64,000 bases of DNA from Dreissena polymorpha (GCF_020536995.1 NC_068355.1:74846093-74910092), one strand, 5' to 3'. Positions 49,001 through 58,538 are shown, counted from the first letter of the stretch. A program made the numbers and translations. The notes: generated by a model not told the origin, from the sequence alone.

Positions 49001-52000
49001 TAAAAATAAACAACGGTTGCGATAGACACCTATATACTGTTAGATGCCCATAATATCACTTTAATTAACAGTCTTAAAACTACACGTGATTATTGAAAAT
49101 GTGTTAGTCATTTAAGAGCACATAATACGCAATAATGAATGAGTGAATCGTATTTTGGAAAAATATGATCACATTTTAAATTGTTGAAAAATCAATCTGT
49201 ATTCAGTGGAACGAGGTGTCGGGTGTCCCAAAATGTTCGCAAGCTTCAACGGCAAAGTAAAGTACAGGCGAAAGGGATTACGGGCTGATTTCAAGTGTAA
49301 AAAGCAGATGCGACTACATGGTTCAAATAAGCTGAATTGTCTTGAGGATGGAACGTGGGACGGCGAACAACCGGTGTGCATTGGTAAGTTATAATTACTT
49401 CAATCAGTGAGTACATGAGTTCAGAGTAAATCACAAGGTCACAACGGGTCTGTTTTAACGACCGATTAAATCCATCGAAACATCGGAACTGAACGACCTG
49501 CTGTGATATCTGAAAGGTGCCAACTGAAACAATTGTCATAACACCAAAAATAATCTCAGTTAATCGTGTGCTCTGGTTAATAATTAACATGTATATAATT
49601 TTTAAATTTTAAGCAATTTAATAAATACACACATTCAAATAATTTACTACGTTTAATATCTAACATGTACTCTGATTCAACGACTCTATGGAGGGCCAGC
49701 AAAAACTCCTTCTTAGTTTAAGGTTGCGCGACCGCTTAAATATACTTGAGTACAAAGGTGTTTTTTGCAGGCTCCGGTTGTGTTCCGTATGACACCGGTT
49801 CCCAACCTCGTCTCAATACGAAGGACAGGTACAGCGACGGCTCATTGATGCAGTTTTCGTGCACTGGCAATTACCACCTCGTAGGCGCGGAAGAGGCGTT
49901 TTGCAATGGTTTCGAATTCAGTGCCCCGCTTCCGTCCTGCGTTGGTAATTCAATTTAAGATTTTAAGTGTAGAGTTATGTTATACGACGGAAACCTTTAC
50001 AAAGTAATCGCCCTTTTAATATTGGCATTCATATGTGCATGTATGTTGGTGTCTTTTTAATTAGTGGTACATTATAATAATGTTAGTTACACATCAAACA
50101 CAATCAATCCATTTCTTTCCCATTAATTATACTTGGTCACATGTGTGGTAGATTTTTTTACCAGATGCAAGTACTCTGGAAATTGATATCAGCAGTAACA
50201 ATAGCAATACCTTTTCTTCGCGGTTATTTTTATCGTAACTAAGTTCCACATAAAATGTTTCATGTGTGCCTTTTCAGCACCGGACGATCTGATGGACTGT
50301 GACTTCGAAAACGGACTCTGTGGCTGGACCCAGGATAAAAAAGACGACCATGACTGGACGACAAATGTGGGCCCCACCAGTTCTGCCGGCACCGGGCCTA
50401 TGTTTGACCATACATTCATGGCGCACCAAAATGGTATACCATTTCCGTGGATAAACATTCAATAATCACTACTGAAGTTTAATCAAATATTTTCAGATTT
50501 CAAAACGTATTTTATAAAACAATTACTTGCAATTACGGTATTGGTACATGAATGCTTTTGTAGATTTGGTACTATTTGCTTCCTTATATTAATAAAAAAC
50601 ATTTATTTAAGCATAATAGAAGTATCAAAACTATTCATACATAATTAAGGGTTTTTATTGTTTCCTTTGATAATTTTCTTTTGTCCATGGTGCAGGTCAC
50701 TATCTGTATTTTGAATCCTCCGCGCCCACAATGGCCAACGATGTTGCGCGCCTTCTTTCCCCAGTATACACACCGAAGTTTTCGCCAATGTGCTTTAATT
50801 TCTGGTATCATATGCAAGGGCCACCTGAGACGGGACGTAAGTGCGCCGATTTGTTTTGTTTTTTTGTGTTAGTTCTGTACATTAAAATCCACGAATGTCC
50901 ACCAGCTTAAATAATATATAATATTCAAGAACAGAAGTTTCGTAATAAACCGTTCAATTCAAAAACGAAGTGTCACAAACGTTTGTATTTGTATGTTCAT
51001 GCCAACAGTATGTTGTATTTAACGATTAATCACCAGATTAAATTCTTAAATATAGAATATTAGTCACATGTTTAATTTCCACATTAATACGTATGAAAAA
51101 ACTTGATAATAAATTAAGAAATAATTACTTAATGCTTTTTATTAACCTGAGTATATTATGTAATGAGTGTATTGCTTTCGCAAGGTATAACATGAATAAG
51201 CATATTTCTGGAATAATAATTTTGAAAAAAGAAGAAGAAATTAATCATTAAATTAAAACGCGATATTGCAAAACGACACGTTCATACAATAAACTGCAAA
51301 CACTCACTGAACATTATGTCTTGTATGAAAATAGTTTGCATTCTTATTTATTTTCTTTTTGATATAGCATTGTGAACACTATCGAATATTGATTTCTGTC
51401 AGCAGATGTTATGAACTCACGGCCTAGATAATGTTGTTTTTTTTAAATAAGATTAATACCAACTACATAAAATTCCAAATATCTTTTTATTCATAGAAAT
51501 ACATTATTCAACGGCAACATGGGAAGAATACAATAAGGAATAGTTTAGCGACACCAGTTAATATGTAACATTCATTGGAAGATTAATGCATTTGCTAAAT
51601 ATATACATCAACCTGAAGGAATCTTGAAATAATGTATTCCTTTACATAATCACAACTTGAATATATTCAAATACATGTAATTATGAAGATCTTACATATA
51701 ATTTTGAATAAGTTTGGTTTTGCAAATCCTTTTTATCTTGAGAATTAGTCTTTAATTTCAATATCAATTTATATAAATGTCCCTTACCCCATTATTATTT
51801 TACAAATAACTATTAAAACTAATTTTTTAACCATTTAGTTAGAATAATCAAAAAATCTGTTATGAGATAATAATAATAATATTAAACATCAAACGGTGAT
51901 GCTACGTTGGTTTTATGAAAATTTAATAAAAGATGCATTTCAGTTTTGTTTTATTTCGTACAACACGTATTGTGAACTAAAACCTTGCATTCCGTGATTC

Positions 52001-55000
52001 GCTTTATAGAACAGTACATTTGACTACTGTGTCAGTTTTACTCACAATACGGGCAGATGATAACTAGCAATAATGAGTTTATGATCAGTTTATGTGAAGG
52101 ATGATAATAAACAAGCGCACACTTCTGCAGATGTGGGTCGACTGGAAGCCTTCATCAAGGGTGTTGACGAAGACCTGAAAGATTTGCAGCCGGTGTTCGT
52201 GAAGGAAGGGAACCAGGGCGAGGACTGGCACAAGGCGGATTTCTTTATCGACACTAGAACAGACTCCTATCAGGTACTGAGTTGCAAAAGTGTATGCAAT
52301 TAACCAGTTTGCTGGTTATGCACATTAAATATATATGAGAAGACTATACCTTATTCAAGTTGCCGTCCAACAGATTGGTAAATTGACAAAGTTAAAAAAA
52401 GTTGTTTCAGATTCGCCAATTTTCGTTTTTGTAATGATATTTTTGAGGAAATACTAATACTGACCATTTACCATGCTCTTAAATATCCATTATATGCATC
52501 TTTTAACGATTTGAAAACCTGAAAATTATCAAGCGTCGTGCGACGCGAAACGATTGAATAATTTGGAAAGTTCTGTTGTTGTAGTTATATTTTGGGAAAC
52601 TACAAGGATTGCTTATACAGGTAAAAAAATATATCCGCTTTAAGCATGAGCATGGATGGTCGAGTGGTGTAGGCGGGAGACTTTTTACTCCAGGACTCCA
52701 GGGGTCAGTGGTTCGAGCCCTGGTTAGGGTTACTTTTTTTCCTTTTTTTAAATTGTATTCTTCTTGTGTTTTTTTTATTGGATATTTGTAGGTCAAATGT
52801 TTAAATTTATCAATATAAAGCATTCAATGACATGCTTCAATACATGCCAAAATCTGTTTTGCTCTTACATATCCATTATATGCATCTTTTAACGATTTGA
52901 AAACCTGAAAATTATAAAGCGTCGTGCGACGCGAAACGATTGAATAATTTGGAAAGTTCTGTTGTTGTAGTTATATTTTGGGAAACTACGAGGATTGCTT
53001 ATATAGGTAAAAAATATATCCGCTTTAAACATGAGCATGGATGGTCGATTGGTGTAGACGGGAGACTTTTTACTCCAAGGGTCAGTGGTTCGAGCCCTTG
53101 TTAGGGTTACTTTTTTCCTTTTCTTAAAATGAATTATTGTTTTTTTTAATTGGAGATTAATAGGTCAAATGTTTAATTTAATGACATGCTTCAATACATG
53201 CCAAAATCTGTTGGACGGCCCCTTTAAAAAGAAATATCGATAGCGATACCTCATATTTGAATCGTGGGAGACACGAAATCAGTTCACAGGTGAGCTGAAC
53301 TGTCTTGTTCGTTGTTTGATTGTTTGTTTAAAGGGATCTTTTCACGGTTTGGTAAATTGACAACTTTGAAAAAAGTTGTTTGTGATTCGCAAATTTTCGT
53401 TTTAGTTATGATATTTGTGAGGTAACAGTATAACTGAACATTTACCATAGTCCAATATAGCCATTATATGTATCTTTTGACGATTTGAAAACTTAAAAAT
53501 TATAAAGCGTTGCAACGCGAAACGATTGAATAATTTGGAGAGTTCTGTTGTTGTCGGTTAAATTTACGAAACTACGAAGATTGCTTATATAACGTATAAA
53601 TTACTTGCACTATGCAGATCCGGCGGAATAGCCGAGAGAGATAATACGTTTTTACTTCAGACTAACTCCAGGACTCCGGGGGTCACTGGTTCGAGCCCTG
53701 ATACCGGCTACTTTTTTTCCTTTTTTAAATTGTATTCTTGATTTTTTTACTGGAGCTTTAAAGATCCAATGTTTACATTTATCAATATAAAGCATTTAAT
53801 GACAAACTTCAAAATATGCCAAAATCTGTGAAAAGGCCATTTTAAGGGTAAATCCTTCACATTTTATGCAACCCTTAACTATTCGTAACCGTTACAAAAT
53901 GAACAGGTAATTTGTCAACCAAACATTGAATTTCGACAATCGTCTTTTCGGCATTTGTTTCGAGCCGTCTTACGAATTATAACATGGGTTTTGAATATTT
54001 TTTATTGAAATCGAGCAATATATTATTACATTTTACAATTTGGTAAGATTAAAATATTTTGCCACTCGTAAAAACCGCATTTCAGTTTGTGCTGTACTGT
54101 TTTAGCAGACTTAGTGTCAAAATGACATTGCATACTAGATATCAAAGTAAAGTCATGCTTTGATGAAATGAGTGATGGTGATATGTTCATGGTGCTGTAA
54201 AGAAACAAAAGAAACATGATTCTCTTATGATGATATTCGGCATGAATTAAAATCGATAAAAGTGTTCAAGATGTTTATATAGAAATTGCACAATTTCTGG
54301 AAATTTGAGCAATATCTCACCTTTGACGATACTTCTTCTGTTCTCTTTTAAGATCGTCATTGTTGGCACAAGGCTTCTTAGCTACATTAGCGATATTGCG
54401 ATCGATGACTTGATGCTGTACAATTGCACTTTACTTTCTACCCCCACTACCACAACCTCTACGATGTCTACTCCCAGCACGTCTGAAACACCTGAAACAC
54501 CGGCAAGTACTAAAGTCAGTCGTAAGCCGCCTACAAGAAAACCCCCTGTGACGAAAGCGCCCAAGCCAACACAACCGGTGGTGACTAAAGCCTCCATAGT
54601 AACAACAACCACTGTTGCAACAAAGGCACCAACAATCAATATTGAACACCAATCTCCTCGCATATATACAACAGCTTCAACTGTAACAGTTGTTGTTCAC
54701 ACGTCAACCACTTTACGACCAGAGGTACCCACACATGAAACAACAAATGCTGCGGAAGCAGTCCAAAGAACAAACACAACCTCAATGACAAAAAAACTAT
54801 CAACTGATTCTATAACAGAAGAAATAGCAACTACGCCGATGGACACAAATGAAACTGGAGTTACCAAGGTTATAACAGAATCAATAAACGCTTCAGTAAG
54901 TTCCATTTCATCGGTGTTTACAACTGTTATACCATCGTTAGATAAAAACAACACTTCATCATCGCGTACAATGCTGAACGTATCAACTGTGACATCAACA

Positions 55001-55999
55001 TTTAAGTTTCTGAATGAGACAACTGCGCCCGAAAAGCCGGTATTAACCGATTCAACACCGTTAGCGACATCAACCATCAACAACACTGTGAACATGACAG
55101 ATGAACCATCTTTGACAACAGAAAAAAACAACACGTCGAGAAATGCATCAATAACGACAGATTCTATAACAACAGCTATCGAAACAACACCGCAACCAAA
55201 AGCAGCACCTACAACAATTAAAACGTTTACAGGTGAAGCCCAATCTTACACAGCTCGCATATCAGCATCTGAAGCAACAGTGCAGCCACAAAGAACAGAG
55301 GCTACAACCAAAGTGCCAAGTTCAAACTCGACGACAATAAGATCACCTTCCCCAACAATCGAAGCCCATTCTTCCACAGCCCGCATATCCGCATCTGAAG
55401 CAACAGTGCAGCCACAAAGAACAAAGGCTACAACCAAAGTGTCAAGTGCAGACTTGACGACAATAAGATCACCTTCCCCAACAATCGCATCTACAAAACC
55501 AACGCAATCTCAAACAAATCCGAAAACAACAACAACACCAACGACAAGATCGAATCTTAGTACTAAAACGGAATCTGCACTTGCACAAACGACACCAACA
55601 GTAAAGCAATCAATTGTTAAAGATGATAGTCAATCCACACCTGAAATACCTGTTTCTTCTACACCGAAACTCAGTACAAAGAAAACTATAACGAATGAGA
55701 GTACTTCAGCTGCCAGTGCAAATGATACACGTGTCTCTGCCACAGAGGAACGTCACGAACACCCTCAGGATGAGACACTGAAGCCCCTGATGATCGGCCT
55801 GGGAGTAGGAATCCTCGTGGGGCTCATGATAATCGGCGTGATCGCGTGGGTGTGCGTCCGGAGGAGAAAGTTTTACACGAGCCGCTTCGAGGACGAACTG
55901 AAGCCAATCACGAACTCAGCCTCGCTTCAGAGCCTGAATAACGGACAGTTTTATGTGGAGGAATACCACGATCTTGAAGACCACGAATCAGAGTCCTAA
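42946..55999 (+). CDS. gene B: CCP-CCP-MAM-long mucin stalk type I membrane receptor (7 exons, ~834 aa)
   Basis: Exons: 42946-43012, 49207-49383, 49771-49944, 50278-50433, 50696-50836, 52131-52273 and 54353-55999. Junction phases are 1,1,1,1,1,0 and the total is 2505 nt. Domains: signal peptide (1-22), CCP1 (23-81), CCP2 (82-139; it lacks the usual Trp before the last Cys), and MAM (~140-311; [36 protein letters not shown]). A Thr/Ser/Pro stalk of about 450 residues with many N-x-S/T sequons follows, then a membrane helix (~764-786) and a 48-residue tail with [12 protein letters not shown] (YHDL is YxxPhi) and an acidic end. It is a tandem paralog of gene A in the same orientation. The MAM end and stalk share one exon, where gene A has an intron. 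Role inferred as cell-surface recognition or adhesion. The 6.2-kb intron 1 is full of repeats and leaves the signal exon the least certain part. Confidence 0.8.
43258..44391. mobile_element. TIR repeat element with expanded 51-bp minisatellite (gene B intron 1)
   Basis: The left end AGTTATATTATGCGCATTTT and the right end ATGCCCATAATATCACT (then TTAA) are inverted repeats. The left body from ACTGTTGAATTGAGCTG to GTCAAAACGAAAGTACGG is shared with the copy at 48630-49062. From about 43660 to 44376 a 51-bp unit (GGGTTGCGATAGACACC, TATAAAAATAGCATATACTG, TAAGATGCCCATAA) is repeated about 14 times. 51 is a multiple of 3, so repeat-derived frames stay open on both strands; these are not genes. Confidence 0.8.
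44590..45060. other. intron DNA with decayed dispersed-repeat pieces
   Basis: The motif CACCTTACAAAGTAAAGGGG (44605) and a CTGTCTGT-type run near 44980-45010 resemble ends of dispersed bivalve repeats. Boundaries cannot be set. Confidence 0.3.
45351..45841. repeat. 41-bp minisatellite, about 12 units (gene B intron 1)
   Basis: The unit is GAAGATAAAGAACATAAATA plus TACAAAGTATATAGTCGAAT plus A. Units are nearly identical (single changes such as AAATAAACAAAG). Because 41 is not a multiple of 3 and the unit has no stop on the minus strand, all three minus frames stay open and give the same peptide in rotation. This is a clear artefact. Confidence 0.9.
46046..46170 (-). CDS. candidate terminal exon, small Cys-rich protein (unrecognised)
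   Basis: The minus strand has a good acceptor (GTTTATTCCTCAG) followed in phase 1 by about 40 codons rich in Cys: [11 protein letters not shown], then [14 protein letters not shown] and a TAA. It lies inside gene B intron 1 on the opposite strand. No upstream exon or family is recognised, so it may be chance. Confidence 0.25.
46870..47827. mobile_element. long palindromic (foldback) element, ~960 bp with a nested MITE
   Basis: The left arm 46885-47172 and the right arm 47284-47825 are inverted copies at roughly 80-85% by eye (for example GGAAACATCGACGCGTCTTT against AAAGACGCGGACATGTTTCC; ATAGATAGAACAGTTTTA against TAAAACTGTTCTATCTAT). The left end is TTAA followed by AGTGATATTATGGGCAT, the terminus also seen at 44372-44391 and 49043-49062. 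The right terminus is lost where copy B of the tRNA-core MITE begins. A second MITE interrupts the right arm at 47528-47792. Confidence 0.75.
47528..47792. mobile_element. GGGCCCGTATTCACCAA MITE nested in the palindrome, 265 bp
   Basis: The ends GGGCCCGTATTCACCAACCG and TTTGGTGAATACGGGCCC are inverted. The inverted match continues through CTTAGACTTAAG motifs. The uninterrupted left arm of the host palindrome (ACCTTATCTGACCTTTGTAA) shows the site before insertion. Harbinger-type MITEs have similar GGGC... ends, but the target duplication is unclear. Confidence 0.75.
47827..48244 (+). mobile_element. tRNA-core TTAA MITE, copy B (left end missing)
   Basis: From AGTTGTTTCAGATTCGC to TGTGAAAAGGCCTCT followed by TTAA (48244-48247 region). 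The tRNA-like core at about 48083-48150 has A-box-like TGGCCGAGCAGA and B-box-like GGTTCGAGCCC. The left terminus is replaced by the palindromic element. Confidence 0.7.
48630..49062. mobile_element. second copy of the 43258 element, with one 51-bp unit remnant
   Basis: Shares ACTGTTGAATTGAGCTGAAA, GTAACTGACCAATTATCTAC and AATCTGCATGAAAACTACAT with 43279-43600 at high identity. Where the other copy has about 14 units it has a single shortened one (GGTTGCGATAGACACCTATA then CTGTTAGATGCCCATAA). It ends with the shared ATAATATCACTTTAA. The left terminus is decayed. Confidence 0.75.
49207..49383 (+). CDS. gene B exon 2: CCP/sushi domain 1
   Basis: Acceptor CTGTATTCAG, donor gtaagt, phase 1-1, 59 codons. 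The cysteines lie in VGCPK, DFKCK, LNCLE and PVCIG; DGTWDG carries the conserved Trp. Confidence 0.85.
49771..49944 (+). CDS. gene B exon 3: CCP/sushi domain 2
   Basis: Acceptor TTTTTTGCAG, donor gtaatt, phase 1-1, 58 codons. The cysteines lie in GCVPY, FSCTG, AFCNG and PSCVG. The position of the usual Trp is Phe (FEFSAPLP). Confidence 0.85.
50278..50433 (+). CDS. gene B exon 4: MAM domain, first part
   Basis: Acceptor GCCTTTTCAG, donor gtatac, phase 1-1, 52 codons. Contains [29 protein letters not shown] and FDHTF, closely matching gene A exon 4. Confidence 0.85.
50696..50836 (+). CDS. gene B exon 5: MAM domain, second part
   Basis: Acceptor CCATGGTGCAG, donor gtaagt, phase 1-1, 47 codons. 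Contains [19 protein letters not shown] and [11 protein letters not shown]. Confidence 0.85.
52131..52273 (+). CDS. gene B exon 6: MAM domain, third part
   Basis: Acceptor CACTTCTGCAG, donor gtactg, phase 1 to 0, 143 nt. Contains [10 protein letters not shown] and [14 protein letters not shown], matching gene A exon 6. Confidence 0.8.
52357..53226 (+). mobile_element. dimeric tRNA-core MITE (copies C and D joined)
   Basis: The left end GCCGTCCAACAGATT and the right end AATCTGTTGGACGGCCCCTT are inverted repeats, so the pair shares one set of ends. This TIR subtype differs from the CTTTTCACAG type of copies A, B and E. Inside are two tRNA-like cores: one at about 52652-52725 (GGATGGTCGAGTGGTGTAGG, B-box GGTTCGAGCCC) and one at about 53038-53105 (TGGTCGATTGGTGTAG, B-box GGTTCGAGCCC). 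Each is followed by a T run. The join at about 52857 lacks the left third of the second unit. It lies in gene B intron 6. The cores resemble tRNA-Leu/Ser type (inference). Confidence 0.7.
53328..53845 (+). mobile_element. tRNA-core TTAA MITE, full-length copy E
   Basis: TTAA lies at 53328-53331 and 53842-53845. Between them, the left end AGGGATCTTTTCACGG and the right end CTGTGAAAAGGCCAT are imperfect inverted repeats. The core has A-box-like TAGCCGAGAGAG at 53629-53640 and B-box-like GGTTCGAGCCC at 53688-53698, followed by a TTTTTTTCC run that could stop Pol III. It is the reference copy for the family, in gene B intron 6. Confidence 0.8.
54353..55999 (+). CDS. gene B exon 7: MAM end, mucin-like stalk, membrane helix, tail
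   Basis: Acceptor TCTCTTTTAAG, phase 0, 548 codons plus TAA. The first 25 residues finish the MAM domain ([16 protein letters not shown]). The Thr/Ser/Pro stalk (about 450 aa) follows without an intron. The membrane helix has key residues [20 protein letters not shown]. The tail starts CVRRRKF and ends [13 protein letters not shown]. Confidence 0.9.
   Translation: MVIVGTRLLSYISDIAIDDLMLYNCTLLSTPTTTTSTMSTPSTSETPETPASTKVSRKPPTRKPPVTKAPKPTQPVVTKASIVTTTTVATKAPTINIEHQSPRIYTTASTVTVVVHTSTTLRPEVPTHETTNAAEAVQRTNTTSMTKKLSTDSITEEIATTPMDTNETGVTKVITESINASVSSISSVFTTVIPSLDKNNTSSSRTMLNVSTVTSTFKFLNETTAPEKPVLTDSTPLATSTINNTVNMTDEPSLTTEKNNTSRNASITTDSITTAIETTPQPKAAPTTIKTFTGEAQSYTARISASEATVQPQRTEATTKVPSSNSTTIRSPSPTIEAHSSTARISASEATVQPQRTKATTKVSSADLTTIRSPSPTIASTKPTQSQTNPKTTTTPTTRSNLSTKTESALAQTTPTVKQSIVKDDSQSTPEIPVSSTPKLSTKKTITNESTSAASANDTRVSATEERHEHPQDETLKPLMIGLGVGILVGLMIIGVIAWVCVRRRKFYTSRFEDELKPITNSASLQSLNNGQFYVEEYHDLEDHESES
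55235..55486 (+). repeat. 126-bp tandem duplication inside the gene B stalk
   Basis: Units 55235-55360 and 55361-55486 are each exactly 126 bp (42 codons) with about a dozen differences. Both encode [16 protein letters not shown] and [10 protein letters not shown]. The frame is kept, and residues are about 581-622 and 623-664. This is how mucin stalks commonly lengthen. Confidence 0.9.
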
Positions 56000-56396
56000 T
56001 ATGTATGATAATGTTAGGAAATTACGAAATTGTATAATAATGTTAGAGGAGTCATTAGTTTAATAATAATGTTAAGTGAGGAGGTATAATGTTAAATAAT
56101 AATGTAATGAGAGTCAGAATGTGTACCCTAATGTTTGGAGAGTCATGTCTCTATTATGCTGTTGACGTTGTCTTTTGTATAATTATCGTATTATAACTGA
56201 TGTCGGAATCTCAAATTGCATCAGATGATATATCTCTCTTGTTGTAGCTTTGTCTTATCTTTGCTTCTGGTATTAAAGTGTGATAGGTTGTGTTTCGGGC
56301 ATCGACATACAGGCAGCAGATTTCGCTCACATACTGTAGAACGAATCGCTATTGCAGATGTAACAACAGCGCTAAAAAAACTAATATATTGTATGA

Positions 56397-56655
56397 TCCC
56401 CTACCGGTAAAACCGGAGAGGCCTTAGGATTTACGCTCTGTGTGTCCGTCAGTCCGTGAGTCTGTCACACTTTTCTGGATCCTGCGATAACTTTAAAAGT
56501 TCTTCATATTTTTTCATGAAACTTTAAACATGGATAGATGGCGATATGGATATTATGCACGTCATTTCCTTTAGTTCCTACGTCAAGAATTCTGGTTCCT
56601 GCAACATATAGAGTAGAAATGTGTCTGAAAATTGTGGGGTTTCACCGGTAGAGGA
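56397..56655. repeat. dispersed repeat with ACCGGTA-containing inverted ends
   Basis: The left end has CCCTACCGGT and the right end ACCGGTAGAGG. The interior has GTGTGTCCGTCAGTCCGTG, CACACTTTTCTGGATCC and ATGAAACTTTAAACATGGAT, a sequence I recall from many bivalve loci. Non-coding. Confidence 0.55.
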
Positions 56656-57052
56656 CCATATTGCTTGACAATAGTAATGTTATATGTAATATACAATTAT
56701 ATTCTTATACTACACGTGATACAAACCGGAATGTAACAAAGATAATGTTTTAAGCAGGTTTTTGAAAATTAAATAATTTAAAATCACTTAAAATGTCTCG
56801 AACGCTGAAACTTTGGAACGGACTTGTTTCATTGGTTACATTTGTTTATAAAAGTATTAATAATGTACTGTATCTGATTAAGTTTAATTGCAAATAATGG
56901 ACATCTTACGGGCAGCTTTATTTTAAAATTGGTGTTATTCAATTCTGACCTTTTTCAACTCCTCTATTTATTATATGTTAACACTTGTTATCAAACTAAA
57001 TTTAATGTAACGATAAAATTAGATATAATGAAATATCAAATAGTGAAATAAA

Positions 57053-57270
57053 AAAGAATCTTTGCTGATGACGCCACATTTTTCAACAATCAAACGGAAA
57101 ACGCAGTCACAGATTTGATAAACTCATTCGTGTATTCTTAAACTATATCTTGTCTAAGCCTTAATACCGCAAAAAAAGACTGTGTTAAGAACTGGCTCCT
57201 TAAAAATAACAAATGACATCAAATTATGTGAAAATAAATTGTTCGTTCGAACGTCACTTGGAAATAAACT
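57053..57270 (+). pseudogene. reverse transcriptase scrap of a LINE
   Basis: The frame reads RIFADDATFFNNQTENAV then TDLINSFVYS, a stop, and CLSLNTAKK. FADD is the catalytic motif of non-LTR reverse transcriptases, and the following S-L-N-x-x-K spacing fits. It is a short, stop-containing remnant with no flanking LINE structure. Confidence 0.5.
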
Positions 57271-57279
57271 TTCACAACA

Positions 57280-58395
57280 AACATGACTTAAACATAGAAG
57301 AAAAGGAGTAATAGTAATATGTTAATATTTAAAAAAAAACAGATACAATATTGCAAGGGAGAAATCTCAAATATTTAAACGTTTTTATATATTAATATAC
57401 CAATTTAAAATAGGGTCACATCCATCTTCTTCTATACCAAATGATATACCGATAAGTACACTTTCTTCAGCATACAGTTTTCAATCAAAATACTTTCGTA
57501 TGCTTTAACAAAAGCAAAACATTCCCAACAAATATTCTGAAACAATCAATTTCAAATGAGTATTATACATGCAAAATATAAAAAAGTAAAATAAAACGGA
57601 AGAAAACCCTTAATAATAACGAACATGAAACATGAAAATGATACCTTATATATCTAACATTGATACATCAATGCGCAACTTCCGATTTAAATTATTCGGG
57701 CTAAATATTCCCAAAATATTTATTTAATTATAATCTACAAAAAAATATATTGTGTTACTTTTTAGTACTTTATTTTTTTAACTGCGTGCTTGGTTGCGCT
57801 GAAAATAAAACTGTGCGAGATGTTTTGAGTACTTTAACAATGCTTCATAATTATTGTATATTTAAATTAAATTATTTTTGGGAATTTTGTTATCTTAAAG
57901 GAAGAATCAAAATCTAAGACGAAATACTCCGCATGAAAATTAAGAATGAATAACACAGCATAAAAGATGACTGGATAGAGTCAACATTAACAAAAAATGA
58001 CAACAATAAAAGCATGTTTGTCATTTTGTGTATGCATATGTTTGCATTAATTTAACTTTGAAATCGCAGTACGATTAAATAACATTTTAAAATCCGAAAC
58101 AAATTCATTATTCAACTTGAACTGGAATTAATTTAGTTTACCACAAACTTTAATAGTATAAATATATGTATATACATGTATGCTAAATTCATTTACTAAC
58201 ATTACGTTATAAAGCTATTATATATAATGTATACAGTATTACATTATATATTTTTTAATATGAATGCACATCTTTAAGTTTTCGTGTGATATAATTATTT
58301 TCACTTGACATGCTTTTCAGAATTGAAATATATATGCTTTATACATTATATTAAATATTGTATTGCAGAACCAGTATAAAATATAGAGGATACTA
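57280..58395. other. very AT-rich DNA, nothing recognised
   Basis: No exon, RNA or clear repeat structure. Confidence 0.4.
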
Positions 58396-58400
58396 GTATT

Positions 58401-58538
58401 TGTTCATGTCAGTGCAAGATCGTTTGTTATTTCACGAGTTATCATAGAAAATATATTTTCACGAGTGGCGCAGCCATGAGTGAAAATATTATTTTTCTAT
58501 GATCACGATAACAAACGATCTTACACTGACATGAGCAC
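58401..58538. repeat. 138-bp palindromic MITE-like hairpin
   Basis: TGTTCATGTCAGTGCAAGAT with CGTTTGTTAT pairs with ATAACAAACGATCTTACACT and GACATGAGCAC. The centre TTTTCACGAGTGGCGC pairs loosely with CATGAGTGAAAA. Confidence 0.75.

Noticed and set aside
54382-55134. Minus-strand Val-rich frames opposite gene B exon 7
   Set aside because: Shadow of Thr/Pro-rich coding on the + strand (ACA/ACT read as TGT/AGT), no splice or start support.
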